Shown: one piece after another, positions 13,986-21,826 of the stretch | Numbering within the stretch: position 1 is the first letter of the stretch | How the letters are laid out: every line of letters begins with the position of its first letter | Assembly: GCA_038230415.1 (NCBI GenBank) | Contig: JBBRNH010000074.1 | Span: forward strand, 1-30,611 | DNA length: 30,611 nucleotides | From: JBBRNH01 sp038230415 | Lineage (GTDB): Bacteria; Bacteroidota; Bacteroidia; Cytophagales; Spirosomataceae | Direction: 5' to 3' | Translations under genes and position numbers: made by a program | Notes under the pieces: model-generated | The model's database searches: none | The model's input: only the letters and a program-made list of their open reading frames with translations | What the model was told of the DNA's origin: nothing

Positions 13986-16037
13986 TTGAAAAAGTATCTT
14001 CTCTTTAGTCTGCTGATTATCAGATTTTCAGCCTTTGCTCAACCGCAAAAACCTGCTTATCCGGTCGGTTATTTTCAGTTTCCGATCATGCCCGGCTCCG
14101 GCAATTCACTGTCGGGCGGGCTTGGTGATTTGCGGCCCAACCACTTCCACGCCGGCATTGACATCAGAACGCAGGGCCGCGAGGGACTCGACGTTCATGC
14201 CGCTGCCGATGGCTATGTGTCGAGGATTGCGGTGTTTACCGGCGGTTACGGCAACGTGATTTTCATCAGGCACCCCAACGGCCTGACTACGGTTTATGGA
14301 CACCTCAAAACACTCGCCGATACACTCGGTCATTACCTCCGTGCCGAACAGTACCGCCAGCAAACGTTTGAGATTGACCTGCGGCCCGCGCCGGGGCAGT
14401 TCCGGGTCGGGCAGGGGGTGGTGATTGCCGCATCGGGCAACACGGGCGGGTCGGGCGGGCCGCACCTGCACTTCGAGATTCGGGATGCCAAAGACAACCT
14501 GCTCAACCCGATGCTGTTTGGTTTCCCCGAACTGACCGACGACGTACCACCGTATTTTGAACGCATCGCCCTCAAAACCATGACCGCACAATCGCGCCTG
14601 AACGGTGAATACCAACGGGTTAGCTACGCGCCGGTTCGTCAGCGAGACGGGACATACACATTGAGTCAACCCGTTCGGGCATCGGGCTTGCTGGGCTTGG
14701 AGGTGTTGGCCTACGACAAAACCAGCGGCTCACCCTACCGAAACGGCATCAGTTGTCTGGAACTCCGGCTCGACGGGCGCGAGTTATTTGCCTACACCAT
14801 GAACGGGTTTCCGAATGAACAGACCCGGCAAATGAATGTGCATGAGAACTTTGAGGCCGAGCAGATTTTCGGCCAACGATACCACCGGGCATACATCGCC
14901 GACGGAAACACGCTGCCCAATTACCGCACCAGCAGCGCGTATCGGGGCCGAATTCCGCTACTCGACGGGCAACCTCACGAGGTGACGGTAACGATTTACG
15001 ATGCCTTTGACCACGCGGCCCAACTCACGTTTACGGTGCTACCCGAACTATCACCTGCCGAGCAGAAATCAGCCGATTCATTAGCCGACATTAACGGTGC
15101 GGCTGCCGAAACCGAAACTGGAGCAACGGAACCGCCCGAAACCCAAACTTACGCCAGCGTAGGGCAGGCCAGTGCGACCGTCACCACCGACGAAAATGTA
15201 CTGAAAGTGTCCGTGCGGGGATTGCCCGTCGGCAACCCGCCACCGGCCAAACTCGTTGTGGGCCGCGAGATAGTTGCCTCGCAGTCAGCGAGTTACGTAG
15301 TTCGCGGGCAGGCCGTGTATCTGATTGATCTCCGGCAGGTAATGCCCGATTTAGTGCAGGTGGGCAACGGGGCGGTGCAAACTAATTTTCGTAAGCGGAT
15401 TATCCCCGGCCAACCCGCCGAGTACACCGATGGAAATTTGCGGTTGCAGTTTACGCCCAAAACGCTGTTTGATACTCTGCATCTTGCCACGCGGACGTTT
15501 GCCAACGGTGGTTTAGAAATCAATCAGCGCAGCACCCCCATTTTTGACAACCTCACCGTGAGCTATGCCCCCGCCGTGAATGGTTCGATAGATACGATGC
15601 GGACAAAAGTATATCAGGCTGATAATCAGAAGTTTCTGGGTGGTTCGTGGCAGGGCGGGCGTATCGCATTCCAGACCCGCGAGTTGGGCCGGTTCGCGCT
15701 ATACACCGACACCGAAGCCCCGGCAGTGCGGTTGGTTTCGGCCACAACGGAGGGTATTACGGCCCGTGTCAGCGACGATTTATCCGGCATCAAGTCCTTC
15801 CGGGCAATGGTGGGCGGGCAGTGGGTGTTGCTCCAATACGATTATAAAACAGCCCGGCTCTGGTCGGATAAACTCGACCCCGACGTGCCGTTTTCGGTTG
15901 GTGATACCGTAGTTATCGAAGCAACTGACCGTTGTGGTAACGTAGGTTCGGCAAGCGGGAGCATTGCGCCGGTGCGGACGCGGGCCATTGTGCGGAAGAA
16001 AGTTGTATCTAAGAAAAAGGGAAAGAGAAGGCGGTAA
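13986..16037 (+). CDS. M23-family peptidase, exported
   Basis: 683 residues. The start is a TTG at 13986, chosen because it begins directly at the signal peptide (MKKYLLFSLLIIRFSAFAQ). The LytM/M23 domain lies at about 45-170: HxxxD with His55 and Asp59 (NHFHAGIDI), and HLHFEI with His160 and His162, all zinc or catalytic residues intact. It should cleave peptidoglycan cross-bridges in the periplasm, or act as an envelope adaptor. The remaining 500 residues are beta-rich, with an acidic Glu/Thr-rich linker near 365-385 and a strongly basic tail (RKKVVSKKKGKRRR). This long C-terminal extension is common in Bacteroidota M23 proteins and has no assigned role I can state. Confidence 0.9.
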   Translation: MKKYLLFSLLIIRFSAFAQPQKPAYPVGYFQFPIMPGSGNSLSGGLGDLRPNHFHAGIDIRTQGREGLDVHAAADGYVSRIAVFTGGYGNVIFIRHPNGLTTVYGHLKTLADTLGHYLRAEQYRQQTFEIDLRPAPGQFRVGQGVVIAASGNTGGSGGPHLHFEIRDAKDNLLNPMLFGFPELTDDVPPYFERIALKTMTAQSRLNGEYQRVSYAPVRQRDGTYTLSQPVRASGLLGLEVLAYDKTSGSPYRNGISCLELRLDGRELFAYTMNGFPNEQTRQMNVHENFEAEQIFGQRYHRAYIADGNTLPNYRTSSAYRGRIPLLDGQPHEVTVTIYDAFDHAAQLTFTVLPELSPAEQKSADSLADINGAAAETETGATEPPETQTYASVGQASATVTTDENVLKVSVRGLPVGNPPPAKLVVGREIVASQSASYVVRGQAVYLIDLRQVMPDLVQVGNGAVQTNFRKRIIPGQPAEYTDGNLRLQFTPKTLFDTLHLATRTFANGGLEINQRSTPIFDNLTVSYAPAVNGSIDTMRTKVYQADNQKFLGGSWQGGRIAFQTRELGRFALYTDTEAPAVRLVSATTEGITARVSDDLSGIKSFRAMVGGQWVLLQYDYKTARLWSDKLDPDVPFSVGDTVVIEATDRCGNVGSASGSIAPVRTRAIVRKKVVSKKKGKRRR

Positions 16038-16044
16038 TTTGCCC

Positions 16045-16155
16045 GACCACCCCCAACCCCCTCCGTCAACCAGGAGAGGGCCACGCCTTCGGAATAAAAG
16101 CCAAACGCTTTTTCAAAAGCCCCCTCCTGGTTGACGGAGGGGGTTGGGGATGGTC
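16045..16155. repeat. 37-bp-arm palindrome
   Basis: Arms 16045-16081 and 16119-16155 pair in 35 of 37 positions. They contain CCCCCTCC and GTCAACCAGGAG-type words. The start is 7 bp after the M23 stop. Similar CCCCTCC...GGAGGGG palindromes are widespread in intergenic DNA of this phylum, from general knowledge. Confidence 0.8.
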
Positions 16156-16262
16156 AGCAGTTATAAATTTGCACGGTAGCCCTGCCCGTTGTTGTTTTGC
16201 GAAACGCGGCAACGCTGAAATACAAGTCCCTACTGCCTAATGACCCGATGACCAACTAACGT

Positions 16263-16712
16263 ATGACCCTAAAGCCCGGCGACCCCGCCCCCGATTTCGA
16301 CACCCGCGACCAGAGCGGACAGCCCGTTAGATTGTCTGACTACCGGGGCAAAAAAGTGGTTCTCTATTTTTATCCGAAAGACGACACGACGGGCTGCACG
16401 GCCCAGGCCTGCAACCTCCGCGACAACTATGCTGCCCTGCAACAGGCTGGCTATGAAGTGCTTGGCGTAAGTATTGACCCCGAAAAATCGCATCAAAAAT
16501 TTATCACTAAATACGAATTACCGTTCACGCTGCTGGCCGATACCGACAGGCAGATTGTAGAAGCCTACGGCGTTTGGATCGAGAAAAGTATGTATGGCCG
16601 CAAATACATGGGGTCGGCCCGAACCACGTTTTTGATTGACGAACAGGGCATTATCACACGAATCATTGAAAAAGCAGATACCAAAAATCACGCAGAACAG
16701 ATTTTAACGTAA
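16263..16712 (+). CDS. bcp: thioredoxin-dependent thiol peroxidase (Bcp/PrxQ)
   Basis: 149 residues, the standard length. Peroxidatic Cys45 in DDTTGCTAQAC with resolving Cys50 five residues on, the PrxQ arrangement. YFYPKDDTTGCT and GVSIDPEKSHQKFITKYELPF are typical. It reduces hydrogen peroxide and organic hydroperoxides in the cytoplasm using thioredoxin. Its TAA stop overlaps the first bases of a heptamer palindrome. The start ATG at 16263 gives the family N-terminus (LKPGDPAPDF). Confidence 0.95.
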   Translation: MTLKPGDPAPDFDTRDQSGQPVRLSDYRGKKVVLYFYPKDDTTGCTAQACNLRDNYAALQQAGYEVLGVSIDPEKSHQKFITKYELPFTLLADTDRQIVEAYGVWIEKSMYGRKYMGSARTTFLIDEQGIITRIIEKADTKNHAEQILT

Positions 16713-16794
16713 TGTGTAATGGACAATGTATGATGAATAATGTTGCCTGATTACAACAAAAAGCGTATTCATTATACATTGTTCATTATACATT
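16711..16794. repeat. heptamer palindrome C
   Basis: Arms 16711-16739 and 16766-16794, 29 bp each, are built of 7-bp units AATGTAT/AATGAAC. Three positions differ, and each is G in the left arm opposite T in the right arm, so a + strand transcript would pair at all 29 positions with G-U wobbles. The element overlaps the bcp stop and ends 16 bp before the transketolase start. Confidence 0.75.
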
Positions 16795-16810
16795 TTACAT
16801 TATCCCAAAT

Positions 16811-17668
16811 ATGGAACTCCAACAACTCGAACACATTGCCTCTCAGACCCGGCGCGATATTTTGCGGATGGTCTCTGCCGTAAACTCCGGGCATCCGGGC
16901 GGCTCACTCGGTTGCACCGACCTTTTCGTCGCCCTTTATTTTGACGTGATGAAACTCAACCGCGACGATGCGGGCAACCCCGTTTTTGACATGGACGGGA
17001 AGGGCGAAGACTTATTTTTTCTGTCGAACGGCCATATTTCACCCGTTTTTTATTCGGTGCTGGCGCGGTCGGGCTATTTTCCGGTGTCGGAATTAGCCAC
17101 GTTTCGTAAGTTAGACAGCCGGTTGCAGGGCCACCCCACCACCGCCGAGCACCTGCCCGGCATCAGGATTGCGTCAGGTTCGCTGGGGCAGGGGATGTCG
17201 GTGGCATCGGGCGCGGCTTTCGCCAAAAAACTCAACGGCGACGATAATCACGTTTACGTTTTGATGGGCGATGGCGAGCAGCAGGAAGGCCAGGTTTGGG
17301 AAGCGGCCCAGTTTGCGCCCAACAAAAAACTCGGTAACCTCACGGCTATTATTGACCTCAACTACGCCCAGATTGACGGTACCACCGACAACGTGAACAA
17401 CAACCGCGATCTCGGTGCCAAATACCGGGCTTTTGGCTGGCACGTGATCGAGATGCAGGGCAACGACATGGCCGATATCATCAAAACCCTGAAACAGGTA
17501 CGCGCCGACCCGGAGGTGCCGACCCTGATTTTGATGCATACCCTGATGGGCTACGGCGTTGATTTTATGGCCGGTAACTACAAATGGCACGGCTCGGCCC
17601 TCAACCCCGAACAACTCGCCAACGCCATGACACAGTTGCCGATATACGCGGGCATGGAGGATTATTAA
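16811..17668 (+). CDS. transketolase, N-terminal (TPP-binding) subunit
   Basis: 285 residues. Contains the TPP pyrophosphate motif from GDGEQQEGQVWEA (Gly153 on) to DLNYAQIDG, and substrate-side HPGGSLGCTD, LSNGHISPVFY and GSLGQGMSVA. This is the first half of a split transketolase; the second half is encoded at 19262-20215. Together they transfer two-carbon units in the non-oxidative pentose phosphate pathway. In most genomes with the split enzyme the two genes are adjacent. Here two unrelated genes lie between, the first beginning one base after this stop. Confidence 0.95.
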   Translation: MELQQLEHIASQTRRDILRMVSAVNSGHPGGSLGCTDLFVALYFDVMKLNRDDAGNPVFDMDGKGEDLFFLSNGHISPVFYSVLARSGYFPVSELATFRKLDSRLQGHPTTAEHLPGIRIASGSLGQGMSVASGAAFAKKLNGDDNHVYVLMGDGEQQEGQVWEAAQFAPNKKLGNLTAIIDLNYAQIDGTTDNVNNNRDLGAKYRAFGWHVIEMQGNDMADIIKTLKQVRADPEVPTLILMHTLMGYGVDFMAGNYKWHGSALNPEQLANAMTQLPIYAGMEDY

Positions 17669-17669
17669 G

Positions 17670-18632
17670 ATGAACATCAAACGCCTTGTTATCGAAAATT
17701 TCAAGTCCATTGAACGGATTGAGTTGGTCGAACCCAATCCGTTCACGGTTTTTGTTGGCCCCAACGGGTCTGGCAAATCGAATATTTTCGAGGCATTGGA
17801 GTTTGTGAATTTGAGTTATAAGACGAGTAGTTTTGTGGAAGGTCTTTTCGGGGGAAAGTCTAAATTCTTAAATAGGAAGAATAGCAATAAGGTTTTAAGT
17901 TTCAATGCTGACTTGGATGGGGTAAGCATCAGTTTTAAACTGAATAAAAAGGGGGGAAATCAGGGTACAACAGTCCGAACTAATAGACATGGATTTACTT
18001 CAGGCAATTTTCGGTTAGCTGATGATTTTTTTGATATGTATTCTCGGATTTTTGTCAAAAATATTGATCTGCAAAAACTGTCTTTGACTGATAACCAAAG
18101 GTTATCACTGGCTGCAACCAACCTCGAACCCGTTCTAAAACGCATCCTGCAAAACGAGGTAGTCCGGGCCGAAATTTTTGAGTGGCTCGAATTATTCGTG
18201 CCGGGTTTTAAGGCTGTTGAGGTTGATGACCGAAACGAACTGCATTGGTTTGAAGAACATTCGGTGGGCCATTTCACCAAAGACCTGATTTCTGACGGAA
18301 CCTACAACATTCTGGCCTTACTCACGGCGGTGTATCAGAGCGAGGAGCCGCAGTTTCTGTGCATCGAAGAACCCGAAAACGGCTTGCATCCGCAGGTATT
18401 GATGACATTAGTTGAGTTTTTTCGGCAACAATGCGAGGAGAAAGGACACTATATTTGGCTTAACACCCACTCAGAATCTATTGTCCGAAGTTTGACAACC
18501 GATGAAATTGTGTTAGTCAAAAAGAAGAATGGTGCTACGGGTACCCGGCAGATTCAGGGGCGAAATCTTTATGACATTCCAACTGATGCAGCGTGGCTGA
18601 CAGGGGCTTTAGGCGGGGGATTGGCATGGTAA
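17670..18632 (+). CDS. AAA-family (AAA_21/OLD-like) ATPase, putative defence ATPase
   Basis: 320 residues. SMC/RecF-like ABC ATPase head: MNIKRLVIENFKSIERIEL start, Walker A GPNGSGKS at 30-37, signature-like LISDGTYNILALL at about 207-218, Walker B FLCIEEPENGLHP at 229-241 with Glu233-Glu234, and switch His267 in LNTHSES. No long coiled coil is visible. This is the COG4637-type overcoming-lysogenization-defect-like group. The start ATG follows the transketolase stop by 1 nt and its stop overlaps the next gene start by 7 nt (ATGGTAA), so the two are translationally coupled. The first 450 bp are AT-richer than the flanking transketolase genes, a sign of transfer. Proposed to sense a trigger and activate the downstream DUF4276 protein. 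Confidence 0.88.
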   Translation: MNIKRLVIENFKSIERIELVEPNPFTVFVGPNGSGKSNIFEALEFVNLSYKTSSFVEGLFGGKSKFLNRKNSNKVLSFNADLDGVSISFKLNKKGGNQGTTVRTNRHGFTSGNFRLADDFFDMYSRIFVKNIDLQKLSLTDNQRLSLAATNLEPVLKRILQNEVVRAEIFEWLELFVPGFKAVEVDDRNELHWFEEHSVGHFTKDLISDGTYNILALLTAVYQSEEPQFLCIEEPENGLHPQVLMTLVEFFRQQCEEKGHYIWLNTHSESIVRSLTTDEIVLVKKKNGATGTRQIQGRNLYDIPTDAAWLTGALGGGLAW

Positions 18633-19219
18633 AAATTGGAATTATTGTTGAAGGTGACTGCGAAAAGATTGTGCTGGACTCACAGGCGTTTCAGGCGTTT
18701 CTAAATCGAAATAACTTAGAACTGGCCGACGAAGTCATCAACGTCTGTGGTAAGTCGAAGTTGAAACCCGACGCGCCGGAAGTACGAGATTCCGCTCGAA
18801 TCCTGTTCGACCAGCAGGCCGAATGGATTATCATTTTGCGTGACATAGATGATGCGTCTTCCTTTGCAGCGGTTGCCTCAGAAGTTTTTCAAACCCCAGG
18901 TACAAAACTGTGCGTGGCAGTCAAAGAATTTGAAGCATGGTTTCTCGCCGACTCCGTTGGACTGACGAACTTATTTCAACTGGATCACTTTGACTATCCC
19001 ACTCCTGAAGAACCCATTGAACCCGGAAAAGTCATAAATGATTTGTTTTTTCAGCACACAGGGCGAGGAATTGGTTGGAATAAAGTAGGCGGTAAAATCA
19101 AACTTACCAATAAAATGCTAAAATACGGCTTTACCATAGAACGGGCAGCCCAACACCCAAACTGCCCCTCGGCACAGTATTTTTTGACAACATTGAAAAC
19201 CCTCGCTTCGGCAAACTGA
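18626..19219 (+). CDS. DUF4276-type, TOPRIM-like protein, partner of the AAA ATPase
   Basis: 197 residues from the ATG at 18626. N-terminal strand then acid, KIGIIVEGDCEKIV with Glu9 and Glu13, and a later DxD in IIILRDIDDA (Asp73, Asp75, Asp76) reproduce the TOPRIM metal-site order. KEFEAWFLADS at 100-110 is the conserved DUF4276 motif. Proteins of this kind recur beside OLD-like ATPases. The start overlaps the ATPase stop, indicating one functional unit. By analogy with OLD nucleases (ATPase plus TOPRIM in one chain) and PARIS (AriA ATPase plus AriB TOPRIM), it may be the nuclease effector. That role is inference; the sequence shows only the motif set. Confidence 0.8.
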   Translation: MVKIGIIVEGDCEKIVLDSQAFQAFLNRNNLELADEVINVCGKSKLKPDAPEVRDSARILFDQQAEWIIILRDIDDASSFAAVASEVFQTPGTKLCVAVKEFEAWFLADSVGLTNLFQLDHFDYPTPEEPIEPGKVINDLFFQHTGRGIGWNKVGGKIKLTNKMLKYGFTIERAAQHPNCPSAQYFLTTLKTLASAN

Positions 19220-19230
19220 TAAAAAAAACA

Positions 19231-19256
19231 GGAGACGCAAATATGGGTCTCTACGC
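19231..19256. repeat. short GAGACGC...GTCTC hairpin
   Basis: GAGAC (19232-19236) and GTCTC (19247-19251) form a small stem, and the sequence resembles the hairpin at 26187-26212. It lies 12-37 bp after the DUF4276 stop, just before the transketolase C-subunit start. Confidence 0.45.
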
Positions 19257-19261
19257 AAGCC

Positions 19262-20215
19262 ATGAAAAAATACGAATACACCGAAAAAAAAGACACCCGC
19301 TCCGGTTTTGGCGCGGGCATCGCCGAACTGGGCCGCTCGAATCCCAACGTCGTTGCGCTCACGGCTGACCTGGCCGGATCGCTCAAGCTCGACGTGTTTA
19401 TCAAAGAAAACCCCGACCGTTTTGTGCAGTGCGGCATTGCCGAAGCCAACATGATTGGTGTATCGGCGGGATTAACCATTGGCGGCAAGATTCCGTTTGC
19501 CACCACGTTCGCCAACTTCGCCACGGGGCGGGTCTATGACCAAATCCGGCAGTCGGTGGCGTATTCCAACAAAAACGTGAAGATTTGCGCGTCACACGCG
19601 GGCCTGACATTAGGCGAAGACGGAGCCACGCACCAGATTCTTGAAGACCTCGGCATGATGAAGGCCCTGCCCAACATGACCGTGATTAACACCTGCGACT
19701 ATAACCAAACCAAAGCCGCCACCCTCGCCATCGCCGATCACGTGGGGCCGGTCTATCTGCGTTTCGGGCGGCCCGTGTTGCCGGTGTTTACGCCCGCCGA
19801 CCAGAAATTTGAGATTGGCAAGGCGTGGCACGTCAACGAGGGCAACGCGGTGTCTATCTTCTGCACGGGTAATTTAGTCTGGCAAACGATTCTGGCGGGT
19901 GAGATGCTGGCCGAACAGGGTATCGAAGCCGACATCATTAACATCCACACCATCAAACCGTTAGACGTTGACGCGATTCTGGCATCGGTCAAAAAGACGG
20001 GTTGCGCGGTGTCGGTAGAAGAACATATGATGAACAACGGTCTCGGCGACAGTGTGGCGCAGGTTCTGGCCCGGAATTTGCCCCTGCCGATGGAATACGT
20101 CGGTGTGAATGACACCTTCGGCGAAAGCGCCACACCCGATCAGTTATTAGAAAAATACGGCCTCACCGCCAGCCACATCGTTGATGCGGTGAAGAAGGTA
20201 ATGGCAAGAAAATGA
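19262..20215 (+). CDS. transketolase, C-terminal subunit
   Basis: 317 residues. The pyrimidine domain has the catalytic Glu in CGIAEANMIGVSAGL and the ATTFANFATGRVYDQIRQS segment; the C-terminal domain starts near FTPADQKFEIGKAW and ends in GLTASHIVDAV. It completes the active site with the N subunit encoded at 16811-17668, from which it is separated by the ATPase/DUF4276 pair. Its stop is 4 bp before the sigma factor gene. Confidence 0.95.
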   Translation: MKKYEYTEKKDTRSGFGAGIAELGRSNPNVVALTADLAGSLKLDVFIKENPDRFVQCGIAEANMIGVSAGLTIGGKIPFATTFANFATGRVYDQIRQSVAYSNKNVKICASHAGLTLGEDGATHQILEDLGMMKALPNMTVINTCDYNQTKAATLAIADHVGPVYLRFGRPVLPVFTPADQKFEIGKAWHVNEGNAVSIFCTGNLVWQTILAGEMLAEQGIEADIINIHTIKPLDVDAILASVKKTGCAVSVEEHMMNNGLGDSVAQVLARNLPLPMEYVGVNDTFGESATPDQLLEKYGLTASHIVDAVKKVMARK

Positions 20216-20219
20216 TTCA

Positions 20220-20798
20220 ATGACAGACGAAGAACTCCTCGCTAAATACCGCGACCCCGCCACCCGGAACTATGCCTTCAATCTGCTGGTACGTGCGTAT
20301 CAGCAGAAAATTTATTGGCACGTCCGTAAAATGGTGATTGACCACGACGATGCGGATGATCTGGTGCAGGAGACGTTTATCAAGGTTTGGAACAATTTAG
20401 AGAAGTTTCGTGCTGACAGTCAGCTATATACCTGGATTTACCGAATAGCCACCAACGAATGTCTAAACTTTCTGAACAAGAAGAAACGGCGGTTTTTTCT
20501 GCCCATCGGTGATGTTGAGGGCGAACTGTTAGAAAAGTTAGAGACCAACGCCGACTTTGTGACATCGGGCGAAGGCACCGGGCCAACGGGCGAGGAAATT
20601 CAGCTAAAACTGCAAAAAGCCCTCCTGAAATTACCGACCAAACAGCGATTGGTGTTCAACATGAAGTATTTCGATGAGATGAAATACGAAGATATGAGCG
20701 AAATTACGGGTACATCGGTCGGTGCCTTAAAGGCTTCGTATCACATTGCAGTTAAGAAGATTGAAGAGTATCTGACCAAAACCGATATTGACGATTAA
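20220..20798 (+). CDS. ECF-type RNA polymerase sigma factor
   Basis: 192 residues. Region 2 with DHDDADDLVQETFIKVWNNLEKF and WIYRIATNECLNFLNKKKRR; region 4 with LPTKQRLVFNMKYFDEMKYEDMSEITGTSVGALKASYHIAVKKIEEYL as the -35-binding helix-turn-helix. A moderately acidic linker lies between. It directs a small regulon, target unknown. It starts 4 bp after transketolase C and is followed by an anti-sigma-like membrane protein and an exported Spy-like protein, the usual layout of an envelope-stress sigma unit. Confidence 0.92.
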   Translation: MTDEELLAKYRDPATRNYAFNLLVRAYQQKIYWHVRKMVIDHDDADDLVQETFIKVWNNLEKFRADSQLYTWIYRIATNECLNFLNKKKRRFFLPIGDVEGELLEKLETNADFVTSGEGTGPTGEEIQLKLQKALLKLPTKQRLVFNMKYFDEMKYEDMSEITGTSVGALKASYHIAVKKIEEYLTKTDIDD

Positions 20799-20835
20799 AC
20801 CCGCCGGGATATAGTTGGTCAAACCACCGAAGACC

Positions 20836-21300
20836 ATGAAAACGAACCATTCGATACAACTCGACGATCTACCGCCCGGCCACCCGGCCCGGCAAGTACC
20901 ATTTACTGCACCAGACGGGTATTTCGATGCCCTGCCCACGCGCATTCAAACACGGGTAGCCGAAGCCCACAAACCTGCCTTTACCATCAGTTGGTCGTGG
21001 CAACGGACGGTGGCTTCGCTGGCCGGGGCGAGTTTGGTGGTAGCCTTGATCTACGTTACCCTCCCGCAACGGCAGGAATCGCTGGGAACCGAGGCATTGG
21101 CCGGGGTCAGCAAGACCGATATTGTGGCTTATTTAGACGATCAGGGATTAATCACCGGCGAGCTGGCCGATCAGGAAGTGATTCAGGCCGCTTTTCCGCA
21201 GGATTCGACCATGATTCAGTACCTTGACGTGAAACCGGCTGATATTCAGCAGCATATTGACGAGCAGAGTGCCGACGACCTGCTAAACATCGGTTCTTGA
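20836..21300 (+). CDS. anti-sigma-factor-like single-pass membrane protein
   Basis: 154 residues from the ATG at 20836. The N-terminal 50-60 residues are hydrophilic and presumably cytoplasmic. One membrane helix is visible around WQRTVASLAGASLVVALIYVTL, followed by an acidic periplasmic part. No zinc-binding HxxxCxxC motif is seen. The call comes from topology and position directly after an ECF sigma factor; sequence similarity to known anti-sigma families is not recognised. Confidence 0.65.
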   Translation: MKTNHSIQLDDLPPGHPARQVPFTAPDGYFDALPTRIQTRVAEAHKPAFTISWSWQRTVASLAGASLVVALIYVTLPQRQESLGTEALAGVSKTDIVAYLDDQGLITGELADQEVIQAAFPQDSTMIQYLDVKPADIQQHIDEQSADDLLNIGS

Positions 21301-21328
21301 TACCAGAGCCATTTTGATACAGACAATC

Positions 21329-21751
21329 ATGAAAAAAGTACTGAGTAGCATCTTGTTAGCCACGTGTCTGACCCTTGGCGTTGCACGGGCGCAGGATGGC
21401 GGGGGCCGCGAAAAAATCGAAGCCGCCAAAATTGCCATGATTACCAATCGCCTGAACCTCACTACCGATCAGGCTCAGGTTTTTTGGCCCGTTTATAACG
21501 AATACAACAACCGAAAGCAGGAGTTGACGCGCAAAATGAAGCAACTCAATACTGAATCGTTACGGCCCAACAACGACAATGTGGTTGATGACCTGAAAGA
21601 ATACAACGGGATAAAACAAAAACTCGCCGATTTAGACGACGAGTATCTGAACAAATTCCTGAAAGTGATTTCGCCCACGCAGTTGGCCGAACTATACAAA
21701 ACCGAGCAGATGTTCAACAAAATGCTGCTCAACCGGCTCAAAAATAATTAA
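21329..21751 (+). CDS. exported Spy/CpxP-like helical protein
   Basis: 140 residues from the ATG at 21329. Signal peptide MKKVLSSILLATCLTLGVARAQ. The mature part is helical and charged (KIAMITNRLNLTTDQAQVFWPVYNEY), with a repeat of the LTxxQ type common in Spy/CpxP and the heavy-metal-resistance family. It could be a periplasmic chaperone or an envelope-stress sensor. It is the last gene after the sigma and anti-sigma genes. Its TAA stop is part of palindrome D. Confidence 0.7.
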   Translation: MKKVLSSILLATCLTLGVARAQDGGGREKIEAAKIAMITNRLNLTTDQAQVFWPVYNEYNNRKQELTRKMKQLNTESLRPNNDNVVDDLKEYNGIKQKLADLDDEYLNKFLKVISPTQLAELYKTEQMFNKMLLNRLKNN

Positions 21752-21820
21752 TAATGAAGAGTGATGAGTGAAGAATAGGCTGACGCAAGTTATTCTTCAC
21801 TCATCACTCTTCATTATTAA
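21748..21820. repeat. perfect 30-bp-arm heptamer palindrome D
   Basis: Arm 21748-21777 is the exact reverse complement of 21791-21820, with a 13-nt loop. It contains 7-bp units of the TGAAGAG/TGATGAG type. The left arm includes the stop codon of the Spy-like gene. It sits between convergent genes and could act as a bidirectional terminator, though no long T-run follows. Confidence 0.85.
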
Positions 21821-21826
21821 CTCTCG

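Noticed and set aside
17174..17776. 200-residue ORF antisense to transketolase N
   Set aside because: Mirror of a well-supported conserved gene; no domain seen.
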